37,361 nucleotides of DNA from Burkholderiales bacterium (lineage in GTDB: Bacteria > Pseudomonadota > Gammaproteobacteria > Burkholderiales > Burkholderiaceae_C). Made by a program: the position numbers and the translations under genes. This document shows, one piece after another, positions 7,435 through 16,656 of this stretch; position 1 is the first letter of the stretch; each line of letters begins with the position of its first letter. Below the pieces are notes generated by a model, which had not been told where the DNA came from, searched no databases, and worked only from the letters and a program-made list of their open reading frames with translations. The DNA is taken from positions 1-37,361 of the forward strand of contig JAEKLF010000078.1 in the NCBI GenBank assembly GCA_019509985.1. The letters are read 5' to 3'.

Positions 7435-9167
7435 GCCTGGACATCGCGATGAATGCCTGGGGCTGGGCCCTGCTGAACTTCGTCTGGCAGGGCGCCGTGA
7501 TCGGCGGCGTGACCGCACTGCTGCTGGCCGTGCTGCGCGGCGCGCCGGCACGGTGGCGCTATGCCGTCTGCGCGCTGAGCCTGCTGCTGTGCCTGGCGCT
7601 GCCGCTCGCGCAATGCCTGGATCTGGCCATGCCGGGCGAAGGTGACTTCACCACCGAGCTGCAGCCGCTGGCCGGGCAGATGCCGGCCCTCGTCACCGCC
7701 TGGGCGCTGGGCGCGGGGTTGATGCTGACCCGCCTGGCGCTGGGCCTGGCTTGGGTGGGCCGCGCGCGGCGGCGCAGCACGCCGGCGCCGGCCGAATGGC
7801 AGGCCCGGCTGGACAGCCTGGCCCGCCGCCTGGGCCTGAGCCGCGCGGTCAGCCTGCGCCTGCTGCCCGGGCTGGCCGGCCCGATCGCGATGGGCGCGCT
7901 CAAGCCCTGCGTGCTGCTGCCCGCCGCGCTGCTGAGCCGCCTGCCGGTGGACTTGATCGAGGCCCTCCTCGCCCACGAGCTGGCCCATGTGCGGCGCTGG
8001 GACTACCTCGCCAACCTGCTGCAAAGCGCCGTCGAGGCCCTGCTCTTCTTTCATCCGGTCGTCTGGTGGCTGTCAGCGCGCATGCGGGCCGAGCGCGAAC
8101 TGGTGGCCGACCAGATCTCGGCCGAGCTGCTCGGCGATTCGCGCCGCCTGGCGCTCGCCCTGCATGCGCTGGCCGAGCTGGATGGCGAAGACAAGTCACC
8201 CCGGCTCGCGCCCGCTGCCCGCGGCGGCGACCTGCTCGGTCGCATCGAGCATCTGCTTGCGCCGCGCCCCCAGGCCACGGGCTGGAAGCTGGCGCTGCCG
8301 GCCCTGCTGATCGCCGCGGCCAGCTTCGTCGCGCAGGCCAAGGGCCGCAATGTGCCCGACACGCCGACGCCCGCTGTCCAGGCCGCCCAGGCCGCGCCGT
8401 CCGAAGTTCCGCCGGCCCAGCAGCTGCGCCTGCCGGTCAATGCCAAGCATGTGCTCGTCGTCGACGACGCAACGGGCAAGGTGCTGATGGCGCGCGACGC
8501 CGATGCCGTCGTGCCGATCGCGTCGCTGACCAAGCTGCTGACCGCCATGGTGGTGCTGGACGCCAAGCAGGACCCCAACGAGAAGCTGCGCATCACCAAC
8601 GACGACGTCGACACGCTCAAGCACAGCCGTTCGCGGGTGCGCGTGGGCACGCAGATGAGCCGCCTGGCGGCGCTGGAGATGGCGTTGATGGAATCCGAGA
8701 ACCGTGCCGCCTTCGCGCTGGCACGCAACTTCCCCGGCGGCGAGGCCGGCTTCGTGAAGGCCATGCAGGCCAAGCTGCGCGCGCTGGGCCTGAGCCGCAC
8801 GTCCATCACCGATCCCACGGGCCTGTCGCCGGCCAACACCTCTACGGCCACCGAGATGGCCGCCATCACGGCCGCCGCGGCGCGCTACGGCGAGATCGAA
8901 CGCATCACCAGCGTCAAGAAGGCCATGGTGCCGGTGGACGGCCGTTCGCGCGAGCTGCACAACACCAACCGCCTCGTCGGCGCCAAGGGCTGGGACATCC
9001 GCCTGTCCAAGACCGGTTACACCGAGGAGGCCGGCCGCTGCCTGGCCATGCGCATGATGAACGGCAAGCGCCCGGTCACCGTCGTGCTGCTGGACGCCGA
9101 CGGCTCGGCCCACCGGCTGCGCGACGCCGCCATGATCCGCAAATCCCTGGCCCGCCAGGCCAGCTGA
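7431..9167 (+). CDS. M56 (BlaR1-like) membrane metallopeptidase fused to a PbpG/PBP7-like S11 DD-peptidase
   Basis: A 578-residue fusion. The N-terminal part (about 1-300) has hydrophobic segments near 11-36, 44-62, 85-108 and 285-301. It carries the M56 zinc motif HELAH (182-186) with the downstream ERELVADQ glutamate region (221-228). A linker (about 303-335) leads to a full S11 serine peptidase domain with SLTK (365-368), SEN (422-424) and KTG (527-529). The second half resembles E. coli PbpG throughout (VPIASLTKLLTAMVVLDAK, ESENRAA, SKTGYTEEAG). Classical BlaR1 instead carries a class D beta-lactamase-like sensor. The GTG start at 7431 overlaps the repressor stop by 4 bp. The S11 half may be a covalent penicillin sensor, an active endopeptidase, or both. 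Confidence 0.9.
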   Translation: MSLDIAMNAWGWALLNFVWQGAVIGGVTALLLAVLRGAPARWRYAVCALSLLLCLALPLAQCLDLAMPGEGDFTTELQPLAGQMPALVTAWALGAGLMLTRLALGLAWVGRARRRSTPAPAEWQARLDSLARRLGLSRAVSLRLLPGLAGPIAMGALKPCVLLPAALLSRLPVDLIEALLAHELAHVRRWDYLANLLQSAVEALLFFHPVVWWLSARMRAERELVADQISAELLGDSRRLALALHALAELDGEDKSPRLAPAARGGDLLGRIEHLLAPRPQATGWKLALPALLIAAASFVAQAKGRNVPDTPTPAVQAAQAAPSEVPPAQQLRLPVNAKHVLVVDDATGKVLMARDADAVVPIASLTKLLTAMVVLDAKQDPNEKLRITNDDVDTLKHSRSRVRVGTQMSRLAALEMALMESENRAAFALARNFPGGEAGFVKAMQAKLRALGLSRTSITDPTGLSPANTSTATEMAAITAAAARYGEIERITSVKKAMVPVDGRSRELHNTNRLVGAKGWDIRLSKTGYTEEAGRCLAMRMMNGKRPVTVVLLDADGSAHRLRDAAMIRKSLARQAS

Positions 9168-9181
9168 AGCCCGCCCCCGCC

Positions 9182-10315
9182 ATGCAAAGACGCCACCTGC
9201 TCGTGGCGGGCAGCGCCACGCTCGCCCTGCCCGCCTATCCAGTCGATTTCGCGGTACCGCGCGCGCCGGCGGCGATGCGCGCCAGCGTCGACCGCCTCAT
9301 CGACATCACCGTAGGCATCCGCCCGTTTCGCGCGCAAGGCCCGCGCATCGAGGCCGAGCGGCGCAACGGCCGCACGCTGATCCACCACTACGGCCACGGC
9401 GGCAGCGGCTGGTCGCTGTCCTGGGGTTCGGCCCAGCGTGCGCTGCCGCTGATCCAGGCGACCGGTGCGCGACCGGGCGAGCGCATCGCCGTCGTCGGCT
9501 GCGGCGCCATCGGCCTGACCACCGCGCGCACGGCGCAGCAGGCCGGCTACAAGGTGCGTCTGTACGCCAAGGATCGCCCGCCGCGCGTGCACTCCTCGGC
9601 CGCGACCGGGCTGTGGACGCCGGACTCGCGCATCGTCACCAGCGAGCACGCGACCGAGGCCTGGTCGGCCGATTGGGAGGCGATGGCGCGCGCCTCCTTC
9701 AAGGTGCACCAGAGCTATCTCGGCCTGCCTTCCGGGCCCGTCGAGTGGCATGACGGCTACGTCGTGTCCGACGAGGACTTCGACCAACCGCTGCCGGGCC
9801 ATGTCGGCGAGCCCGACTATCCCGAGCTGTCCTCACGCATCGCCGACCTGCGCCCGCAGGGCAAGGCGCTGGCGGCCGACGAGCACCCGTTTCGCACGCC
9901 GCATGCGCGCCGCTTCACGCAGCTGGTCTTCAACATCCCGGCCTACCAGCGCTTGCTGCTGGACGACTTCGCGCGCGACGGCGGTGAGCTGGTGCAGCGC
10001 GAGTTCCGCGCGCCGCGCGAGTTCGCCCGCCTGCCGGAGCGCGTGATCGTCAACTGCACCGGCGACGGCGCGCGTAAGCTGCTGGCCGACCCGACCATGA
10101 CGCCGGTGCGTGGCCAGACGGCCCGCCTGATCCCGCAGCCCGAGGTGGACTACGCGCTGATCTACCGCGGCCACAACCTCGTCGTGCTGCCGCGCCGCGA
10201 TGGCCTGCTCGTGGCCGCCATGGGCGAGCACGACTTCGGCAACGACGACCTGCGGCCCGACCGCGAGCAGTCCGAAGCCGCCGTGCGGCGCCTCGCCGCC
10301 TTGCTCTCGGCCTAG
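9182..10315 (+). CDS. D-amino-acid-oxidase-like FAD oxidoreductase with circularly permuted motif order
   Basis: A 377-residue protein. The N-terminus (QRRHLLVAGSATLALPA) looks like a Tat-type signal, suggesting export. Residues 47-55 (RPFRAQGPR) and 68-82 (HHYGHGGSGWSLSWG) match what is normally the C-terminal end of D-amino-acid oxidases. The dinucleotide motif VVGCGAIGL (104-112) and the SSAATGLWTPD segment (138-148), normally N-terminal, come after it. The protein ends after the strand that usually leads into RPxRxQ. All parts of the fold appear present but rotated. It starts 14 bp after the M56/S11 fusion and is probably in that operon. The substrate is unknown; D-alanine from wall peptides is an inference. 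Its stop overlaps the convergent chemoreceptor stop within CTAG. Confidence 0.85.
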   Translation: MQRRHLLVAGSATLALPAYPVDFAVPRAPAAMRASVDRLIDITVGIRPFRAQGPRIEAERRNGRTLIHHYGHGGSGWSLSWGSAQRALPLIQATGARPGERIAVVGCGAIGLTTARTAQQAGYKVRLYAKDRPPRVHSSAATGLWTPDSRIVTSEHATEAWSADWEAMARASFKVHQSYLGLPSGPVEWHDGYVVSDEDFDQPLPGHVGEPDYPELSSRIADLRPQGKALAADEHPFRTPHARRFTQLVFNIPAYQRLLLDDFARDGGELVQREFRAPREFARLPERVIVNCTGDGARKLLADPTMTPVRGQTARLIPQPEVDYALIYRGHNLVVLPRRDGLLVAAMGEHDFGNDDLRPDREQSEAAVRRLAALLSA

Positions 10316-12084
10316 AAGGTTTCCCAGTCGCCCTCGCCGCCGTCGCCGCTGCTGGCCGGTGCAGGGCTGGCCACGGGCGCTGGCGCCGGCGCGATGGCCG
10401 ATGGCGCCGACTTCGGCTTGACTGCCGTCTTCGGGCCGGACTTGGCCGCCGGCTTGGGCGCGGCCTTGGCGGCCGCAGCCGGCCGCGGCGCCGGCTTGGG
10501 CGCGCCGCGCGCAGGCACGCCCGCATCGACGCGGAAGGCCGACACCGCCTCGTTGAGCTTGTCGGCCTGCATGCGCATGCTCTCGGCCGCGGCGGCGGTC
10601 TGCTCCACCAAAGCGGCGTTCTGCTGCGTGGCCTGGTCGAGCTGGCTGACGGCGGCGTTGATCTGGCCCACGCCCTCGGACTGCTCGCGGCTGGACACGG
10701 TGATCTCGCCGACCAGATCGGTCACCTTGCGCACCTCGTTGACCATCTGGCCGATGGTCTCGCGCGCCGACAGCACCTGGGCGCTGCCGCTCTCGACCTT
10801 GCTGACGCTGTCGCCAATGAGGCTCTTGATCTCCTTGGCCGCCTCGGCGCTGCGCTGGGCCAGAAGGCGCACCTCGCCGGCCACGACCGCGAAACCCCGG
10901 CCCTGCTCGCCGGCCCGCGCGGCTTCCACGGCCGCGTTCAGCGCCAGGATGTTGGTCTGGAAGGCGATGCCGTCGATGGTGCCGATGATGTCGCCGATCT
11001 TGCGGCTGGACGTCGAGATCCCGTCCATCGTCGTGACGACCTCGCCCACGGCCACACCCCCGGCCGCGGCCACCTCGGAGGCGTGGTTGGCGAGCTGGTC
11101 GGCCTGGCGGGCGTTGTCGGCATTGGCCTTGATCTGCGCGGCCATCTGCTCGACGGACGCGGCCGTCTGCTCCAGGCTCGAGGCCTGGCTCTCGGTGCGC
11201 GCCGACAGGTCGGCGTTGCCCTGGGCAATCTCGGCCGCGGCGACGTTGATCTGCTCGCAGCCCTGGCGCACGCCGGACACCATGCGCGCGAGGTTCTGCG
11301 TCATCTCGTCGAGCATGCCGAGCAGCCTGCCGAGCTCGTCCTGCGAGCTGCTGTGCACGCGTTGGGTCAGGTCGCCACCCGCGACGGCCTTGACGGCTTC
11401 CGATGCGCGTGCCACCGGGCCGGTGATGGAGCGCGTGATGAGCACGGCGGCGGCGATGCCGATGACCAGCGCGACGATCGATGCCGCCGCGAAGATCCAG
11501 AGCACGCGCTGGTAGGCCGAAGCCGCCGAGTCCGTCGTGTCGCCGGCCACCTTCTCGTTGTAGTCCCACCATTTGCCAATGTCGTCGTGCACGGCATTGA
11601 AGGCCGTCAGCCCGGGGCCGAACATCATTTCGCGGGCGGCCGTGCCCTGGGTCGGGTCAGCGGCACTGTCGTCCGACGCCTTGAGCACCTTGTCCTCCAG
11701 CGCCAGATAGGCCGCCGCCCCATCAGCCACCTTCTTCATCCAGCCGCGGTCGGTGTCATCGGCCGCCAGCAGCTCGTAGTCCTTGAGCCTCTGCTTCAGC
11801 GCGTCGCGGGCCTTGGCGATGCGGGCGGCCAGCGCCTTCTTTTCCTTGTCGTCCTCGGTCAGGATGTGCTGGGCCTCGAGGCGCCTCGCGTCGGCGAGAT
11901 TGACGTCGACCTGGTGCACGACGCGCAACGAGGGCAGGATGTTTTCCGGGTAGAACTCGACGTAGTAGTTGATCGAGCGCACCTGCAATGCGCCGACGGC
12001 GGCCATGCCGAGCATCAGGGCCAGCAGCATGACGAATGCAAGGCCAAGGCGCGTCCCGACGCGCAGATTCTTCAATCCGTCCAC
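10312..12084 (-). CDS. Methyl-accepting chemotaxis protein
   Basis: A 590-residue transmembrane receptor. It has a first membrane segment at about 12-34, a periplasmic four-helix-type sensor of about 155 residues, a second segment at about 193-215, a HAMP region, and a long cytoplasmic coiled coil. The signalling tip IAFQTNILALNAAVEAARAG is near the middle of that domain, followed by EQGRGFAVVAGEVR. Methylation-type Gln/Glu pairs flank it. A Pro/Ala/Lys linker of about 70 residues ends in DWETF, matching the CheR/CheB tethering pentapeptide. The ligand is unknown. No che genes are nearby, so it is an orphan locus. Its stop lies inside the convergent gene's stop. Confidence 0.95.
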   Translation of the reverse strand: MDGLKNLRVGTRLGLAFVMLLALMLGMAAVGALQVRSINYYVEFYPENILPSLRVVHQVDVNLADARRLEAQHILTEDDKEKKALAARIAKARDALKQRLKDYELLAADDTDRGWMKKVADGAAAYLALEDKVLKASDDSAADPTQGTAAREMMFGPGLTAFNAVHDDIGKWWDYNEKVAGDTTDSAASAYQRVLWIFAAASIVALVIGIAAAVLITRSITGPVARASEAVKAVAGGDLTQRVHSSSQDELGRLLGMLDEMTQNLARMVSGVRQGCEQINVAAAEIAQGNADLSARTESQASSLEQTAASVEQMAAQIKANADNARQADQLANHASEVAAAGGVAVGEVVTTMDGISTSSRKIGDIIGTIDGIAFQTNILALNAAVEAARAGEQGRGFAVVAGEVRLLAQRSAEAAKEIKSLIGDSVSKVESGSAQVLSARETIGQMVNEVRKVTDLVGEITVSSREQSEGVGQINAAVSQLDQATQQNAALVEQTAAAAESMRMQADKLNEAVSAFRVDAGVPARGAPKPAPRPAAAAKAAPKPAAKSGPKTAVKPKSAPSAIAPAPAPVASPAPASSGDGGEGDWETF

Positions 12085-12168
12085 GGCTGTCCCCTCTAGT
12101 GTTGCGAGGGACTGTGCCCGTTTCGATTCGGGCAGGCAATGCGGAATTCGGCGGCGTTCCGTGAAGTG

Positions 12169-12471
12169 TTAGCTTTCCGCCGCTTCCGACTCACCGAGCA
12201 GCAGCGCAATCAGCACGGCCGAGCCCACCGGCATGAAGATGACGATGGCAATGAACCAGGGGGCGAAGGCGCGCCCGGTGCGGCGCACGAGCTGCATCAT
12301 GAAGACGCAATGCATGGCGCCGGCGACGATCAGGCCGACGGCCAGCAGCGCCAGCCTGGCCACCGGCGGCGGCTCCTGCTGCGCGGAGGCGATGAGCTGC
12401 CAGAAGCACAGTCCCGCCACCAGCAGCGTGATCATCCCGTATTCCACGCCACTCTTGACTTCGGCTCTCAT
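12169..12471 (-). CDS. Small four-helix membrane protein of unknown function
   Basis: A 100-residue protein with four likely membrane segments (about 10-30, 37-57, 60-70 as a shorter one, and 71-92). It begins immediately after the mutY stop on the same strand, so it is probably co-transcribed with mutM-mutY. I do not recognise a named family. Coding potential is supported by the hydrophobic periodicity and by the tight fit behind mutY. Function unknown. Confidence 0.65.
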   Translation of the reverse strand: MRAEVKSGVEYGMITLLVAGLCFWQLIASAQQEPPPVARLALLAVGLIVAGAMHCVFMMQLVRRTGRAFAPWFIAIVIFMPVGSAVLIALLLGESEAAES

Positions 12472-13506
12472 TCAGCTCTCCTCGATGAGTTTCTTCAGCG
12501 GCGCCGGCAGCGCGTAATTCACGAGTGTCTCCCGAGCCACCCAGGTGCCGCCAGGAGTCATGGTGTCGGCCGCTTCGGCGCGCATCGTGTGCAGCACCCA
12601 GTCGAAGTGGGTCAACGCATGCTCGATACGTGGCAGCGTCTCCAGCGTCGCCCCGGGCAGGGCCGCGCGGGCACTGGCTTCGTCGTCGAACATGGGCAGC
12701 GTCCACAGCCCCGCCCAGACGCCGCTGGCCGGCCGCTGTTGCAGCAAGACCTGGCCCTCGTTTTCCAGCCACAGCCACCAGTTCTCGCGCCGGCCGCGCT
12801 TGAGCTTGCGCGTCTTGATGGGCCAGCGCATCGGCTCGCCGGTGGCAAAGCCGGCGCACATGGGCTGCACCGGGCAGGTCGGGCAGTCGGGCGAGCGCGC
12901 CGTGCAGACGGTGGCGCCCAGGTCCATCAGGCCCTGGGTGTAGCGGTCCACTCCGGCTTCGGGCAGCAGCTCGGTCGCGTGATTCCACAGCTTCTTCTCG
13001 GCGACGCTGCTGGCGAGATCGCCGTCGAAGGCGAGCAGGCGGGAGAGCACCCGCTTCACATTGCCGTCCAGGATGGCGACGCGTTCGGCGAAGCAGAACG
13101 CCGCAATCGCCGCCGCCGTGGAGCGGCCGATGCCAGGCAGGGTCTGCAGTTCGGCGGCCGTGCGCGGGAACTCTCCGCCGTGCAGCTCAGCCACGGCGCG
13201 GGCACAGGCATGCAGATTGCGCGCCCGGCTGTAGTAACCCAGGCCGGCCCACTGCGCCAGCACCTCGTCCAGCGTCGCGGCAGCCAGGTCGGTGACCTGG
13301 GGCCAGCGCGCCAGGAAGCGCTCGTAGTAGCCCAGCACGGTCACGACCTGGGTCTGCTGCAACATGATTTCCGACAGCCAGACGCGGTAGGGGTCGCGCG
13401 TGTTCTGCCAGGGCAGCGTGTGGCGGCCGTGGCGGCGCTGCCAGGCCACGACGGTCTTGCCGAAGTCGGTGGTCAGCGCTTCTGGCGTCATCGTTTCTGG
13501 CGTCAT
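12472..13506 (-). CDS. mutY: Adenine DNA glycosylase MutY
   Basis: Removes adenine mispaired with 8-oxoguanine. It contains the catalytic-glutamate segment [10 protein letters not shown], the helix-hairpin-helix [15 protein letters not shown] and the conserved DLGATVC aspartate. The [4Fe-4S] cluster ligands are in a C-x6-C-x2-C-x5-C array ([17 protein letters not shown]). A C-terminal NUDIX-like 8-oxoG recognition domain follows. The start at 13506 gives 344 residues and an ATGA overlap with mutM. Alternative ATGs lie at 13518 (348 residues) and 13491, all within a 15-bp microrepeat. Pairing with mutM puts both arms of the GO repair system in one operon. Confidence 0.94.
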   Translation of the reverse strand: MTPETMTPEALTTDFGKTVVAWQRRHGRHTLPWQNTRDPYRVWLSEIMLQQTQVVTVLGYYERFLARWPQVTDLAAATLDEVLAQWAGLGYYSRARNLHACARAVAELHGGEFPRTAAELQTLPGIGRSTAAAIAAFCFAERVAILDGNVKRVLSRLLAFDGDLASSVAEKKLWNHATELLPEAGVDRYTQGLMDLGATVCTARSPDCPTCPVQPMCAGFATGEPMRWPIKTRKLKRGRRENWWLWLENEGQVLLQQRPASGVWAGLWTLPMFDDEASARAALPGATLETLPRIEHALTHFDWVLHTMRAEAADTMTPGGTWVARETLVNYALPAPLKKLIEES

Positions 13507-14321
13507 CGCTTCTGGCATGAGGGGCAGAAAAAGGTCGAACGTGCGCCCTGCACGATGCGCTTGATGGCCGTGCCGCAGCGCCGGCAGGCCTCGCCCTCGC
13601 GGCCATAGACCTGGGCCTGCATCTGGAAGCTGCCGGCCACGCCGTGGGCGTCGCGGAAGTCGCGCAGCGTCGTGCCACCGGCCTCCAGCGCCCGGCCCAG
13701 CACGGTGCGCACGGCCATGGCGAGCTTGTCGGCGCGCGGGCGGCTGAGCTTGCCGGCGGGCAGGCGCGGGTCGATGCCGGCCATGAAGAGGGCCTCGCAG
13801 GCGTAGATATTGCCGGCACCGACGACGATGTCGCCCGCCAGCAGCGCCTGCTTGACGGCGACGCGCCGGCCGCTCAAGGCGGCATGCAGATGCAGGCCAT
13901 CGAAGCGCTCGTCGAAGGGCTCCAGGCCCAGGCTGCGCAGCAGCGTCGCCACCGGCTCGGCGTCCAGCGCGGCGGCCCAGACGACGGCGCCGAAGCGGCG
14001 CGGATCGGTCAGGCGCAGCAGGCCGCGGTCGGTGTGCAGGTCGAAATGGTCATGCGCGCCGGGCGCCGGCGTCGTGCCCAGGAAGGCCAGCGAGCCCGAC
14101 ATGCCCAGGTGCATCAGCAGCCCGCCAGCTTTTTCTAGCGGAAGCCACAAATATTTACCCCGCCTTTGCACGTCGCCGACGCGGCTGCCGAGCAAGGTTT
14201 CGGGGTCCACGCCTATCGGCCAGCGCAGCGGTTTTCCCAGGCGCAGGCCGGTGACCCGGGCCCCCTGGATGGCGCCGGCAAAGCTGCGGCGCGTGACTTC
14301 GACTTCGGGCAACTCGGGCAT
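13503..14321 (-). CDS. mutM: Formamidopyrimidine-DNA glycosylase (Fpg/MutM)
   Basis: A 272-residue bifunctional glycosylase/AP lyase that excises 8-oxoguanine and formamidopyrimidines. The start at 14321 is fixed by [12 protein letters not shown], because the catalytic N-terminal proline and following glutamate (P2, E3 before Met removal) must be exposed. A longer frame back to 14435 is spurious. It shows the LGMSG motif, the H2TH-region segment [13 protein letters not shown], and a C-terminal zinc finger of C-x2-C-x16-C-x2-C type starting at CRRCG. The TPR gene diverges 41 bp away. The downstream mutY overlaps its stop. Confidence 0.96.
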   Translation of the reverse strand: MPELPEVEVTRRSFAGAIQGARVTGLRLGKPLRWPIGVDPETLLGSRVGDVQRRGKYLWLPLEKAGGLLMHLGMSGSLAFLGTTPAPGAHDHFDLHTDRGLLRLTDPRRFGAVVWAAALDAEPVATLLRSLGLEPFDERFDGLHLHAALSGRRVAVKQALLAGDIVVGAGNIYACEALFMAGIDPRLPAGKLSRPRADKLAMAVRTVLGRALEAGGTTLRDFRDAHGVAGSFQMQAQVYGREGEACRRCGTAIKRIVQGARSTFFCPSCQKR

Positions 14322-14362
14322 GAGGCGGAAATCATAATCAGGCTCTGTCTGCTGGAGTCCGA

Positions 14363-16129
14363 ATGTCTCTGCCTTCCCGCCGCGCTCTGCGCCGTTCCCT
14401 GCGCCGCGCGACCGCCACCGCCGCCCTGCTCGCACTGAGCCTGCACGCCCAGGCCCAGGAAGCCCCCGCGGCCACTTCCATCGAGCCGCTGACCCACTCG
14501 GCGATGGATGCGCCGCTGTTCTACCAACTGCTGATCGGCGAGATCGAGCTGAGCAACGGCCAGGCCGGCGTCGCCTACCAGGTGCTGCTGGACGCCGCGC
14601 GGCGCACGTCGGACGAGGAGCTGTTCAAGCGCGTCGTCAACATCGCGCTGCAGGCCCGCGCCGGCGACCAGGCGCTGGCGGCCGCTCGCGCCTGGGGCGA
14701 GACCATCCCGACCTCGGCCGACGCGCAGCAGACCACCGTGCAACTGCTCGCGCTGCTGAACAAGCCTGCTGAAGTGCCGCAGCCGCTGACCGCACTGCTG
14801 CGCCTGGCGCCCGACGTGGAGCGCCCCGGCCTCATCGCCGCGCTGCCGCGCCTCTTCCAACGCTCGCCCGATCCCAAGTCCGTGCTGGCTGCCCTCGGCC
14901 CCGTGCTGCAGGCCCAGACCGGCGCACTCAAGCCCGCGGCCCTCTACACCGAGGCCCGGCTGTCCCTCAACGCCGGCGAGAACGCGCGTGCCCTCGCGCT
15001 GACACGCGAGCTCAACCAGGCCATGCCCGAGGGCGACGACGCGATGCAGCTCGCCGTCGACCTGCTGCCCGCCGAGCCGCAGGCCGAAGCGCTGATCACC
15101 GCCCGGCTGCAGCAAAAGCCCGAGCAGCACGCGTTGCGCCAGGCCTATGCCCGCGCGCTGATCCAGGCCCAGCGCCCGGCCGAGGCCGCGCGCGAGTTCC
15201 GCCACTTGACCGAGGCCACGCCGGACAACCCGGCACCCTGGCTGGCCCTGGGCGCCATTGAGCTTGACCTGAAGCACGCGCCCGCCGCCGAGATCGCACT
15301 GCGCGAAAGCCTGAAGCGCCTGGACACGCCGGCCGCCGGCACCGAGGCCGAGATCCGCGCCCGCGCCGAGGGCCGCCAGCAGGCCTGGCTGATGCTGTCC
15401 CAGGCCGCCGAGCAGCGCGGCGATCTGAAGGCCGCTGAGGCCGCGCTGCACAAGGTCGATGGCGCCGGCCTGGACGTGCAGTTCCGTCGCGCCAGCCTGC
15501 TGGCCCGCCAGGGCAAGCTCGCCGATGCCCGCAAGCTGCTGCAGCCCGCGGCCGACGCCAGCGACGCCGATGCCCGCGCCCGCCTGCTGGCTGAAGCCCA
15601 GCTGCTGCGCGAGCAGCAGGACTACGCCGGCTCGCTGGCCGTGCTGAAGACCGCCACCGTCCGCTTCCCCGGCGACACCGACCTGATCTACGAACAGGCC
15701 ATGATGACCGAGAAGGTCGGCAGCTTCGACGAGATGGAGGCCCTGCTGCGCAAGGTCATCGAGCTCAAGCCCGACTACCACCACGCCTACAACGCCCTCG
15801 GCTACTCCTTCGCCGATCGCAATGTGCGCCTGCCCGAAGCCAAGCAGCTCATCGAGCGCGCGCTCAAGCTCGCGCCCGGCGAGCCCTTCATCGTCGACAG
15901 CCTGGGCTGGGTGGAGTTCCGCCTGGGCAATCTGCCCGAGGCCGCCAAGCTGCTGCGCCAGGCCTACACGGGCCGGCCCGATGCCGAGATCGCCGCCCAC
16001 CTGGGCGAGGTGCTTTGGGCCAGTGGCGCACAGGACGAGGCCCACCGCGTCTGGCAGGAGGCTGCCAAGCGCGACCCGGGCAACGAGGCGCTGCGCGAGA
16101 CGCTGGGCCGGCTGAAGGTCAAGCTTTGA
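14363..16129 (+). CDS. Exported tetratricopeptide repeat protein
   Basis: A 588-residue protein with a basic N-terminus and hydrophobic signal ending near AQAQ (residue about 32), so probably periplasmic or outer-membrane associated. Most of the chain is Ala/Leu-rich helical repeats. The best TPR units are towards the C-terminus, for example around [16 protein letters not shown] and [19 protein letters not shown]. Large TPR proteins directly upstream of lolB are common in this order. The exact role is unknown, and envelope biogenesis is inferred from the neighbour. lolB begins at its stop codon. Confidence 0.9.
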   Translation: MSLPSRRALRRSLRRATATAALLALSLHAQAQEAPAATSIEPLTHSAMDAPLFYQLLIGEIELSNGQAGVAYQVLLDAARRTSDEELFKRVVNIALQARAGDQALAAARAWGETIPTSADAQQTTVQLLALLNKPAEVPQPLTALLRLAPDVERPGLIAALPRLFQRSPDPKSVLAALGPVLQAQTGALKPAALYTEARLSLNAGENARALALTRELNQAMPEGDDAMQLAVDLLPAEPQAEALITARLQQKPEQHALRQAYARALIQAQRPAEAAREFRHLTEATPDNPAPWLALGAIELDLKHAPAAEIALRESLKRLDTPAAGTEAEIRARAEGRQQAWLMLSQAAEQRGDLKAAEAALHKVDGAGLDVQFRRASLLARQGKLADARKLLQPAADASDADARARLLAEAQLLREQQDYAGSLAVLKTATVRFPGDTDLIYEQAMMTEKVGSFDEMEALLRKVIELKPDYHHAYNALGYSFADRNVRLPEAKQLIERALKLAPGEPFIVDSLGWVEFRLGNLPEAAKLLRQAYTGRPDAEIAAHLGEVLWASGAQDEAHRVWQEAAKRDPGNEALRETLGRLKVKL

Positions 16130-16656
16130 GGTTCGCTGCCCTCTTTCTCGCGGCGGCCCTGGCCGGCTGCGCGCAATTGCCGAAGGCGCCGCCGCCCGCG
16201 GAAACCAGCGAGGCCAGGCTCAGCGGCCGCATCAGCGTCACCGTGGCCGGCAATGTGCACCAGCGGGGCACCGGTGGCGCGGCCAGCTTCGAGCTCTTCG
16301 GCGGCCCGCGAGCCGGCCGGCTGGAGCTGACCTCGCCGCTCGGCGCGCTGGTCGCCCGCGCGAGCTGGCAGCCCGGCCTCGTCACGCTGCAGACGCCCAA
16401 CGAAGAACGCCGCTTCGACGACCTCGACGCACTGACCCGCGAACTGCTCGGCGAGCCCGTGCCCGTCGCGGCGCTGTTCGACTGGTTGAAGGCCCGACCC
16501 TGGCCCGCCGTGCCGCATCAAAAAACGGCCAGCGGCTTCGAGCAGTTGGGCTGGCGAATCGAGCCCAAGCTGCCGGCGCTGGTCGCGACCCGCCTGGCCG
16601 AACCCACCGTCACGCTGCGCGCCAAACTGGACGGGGGCGATGAAGGCTCTCCATGA
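16126..16656 (+). CDS. lolB: Outer-membrane lipoprotein insertion protein LolB
   Basis: A 176-residue lipoprotein receptor that accepts lipoproteins from LolA and inserts them in the outer membrane. The start is TTG at 16126, overlapping the upstream TGA. This gives a short signal [14 protein letters not shown] with a proper lipobox (LAGC). The next in-frame upstream alternative (16015) would place the lipobox far from the N-terminus. Downstream segments such as FELFGGPRAGRLELTSPLGA fit the LolB beta-barrel-like fold. ispE overlaps its 3' end by 17 bp. This is the usual lolB-ispE pair. Confidence 0.9.
   Translation: MRFAALFLAAALAGCAQLPKAPPPAETSEARLSGRISVTVAGNVHQRGTGGAASFELFGGPRAGRLELTSPLGALVARASWQPGLVTLQTPNEERRFDDLDALTRELLGEPVPVAALFDWLKARPWPAVPHQKTASGFEQLGWRIEPKLPALVATRLAEPTVTLRAKLDGGDEGSP

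Noticed and set aside
14322..14435. 38-residue N-terminal extension of MutM
   Set aside because: Fpg needs an exposed N-terminal proline for catalysis, which fixes the start at 14321.
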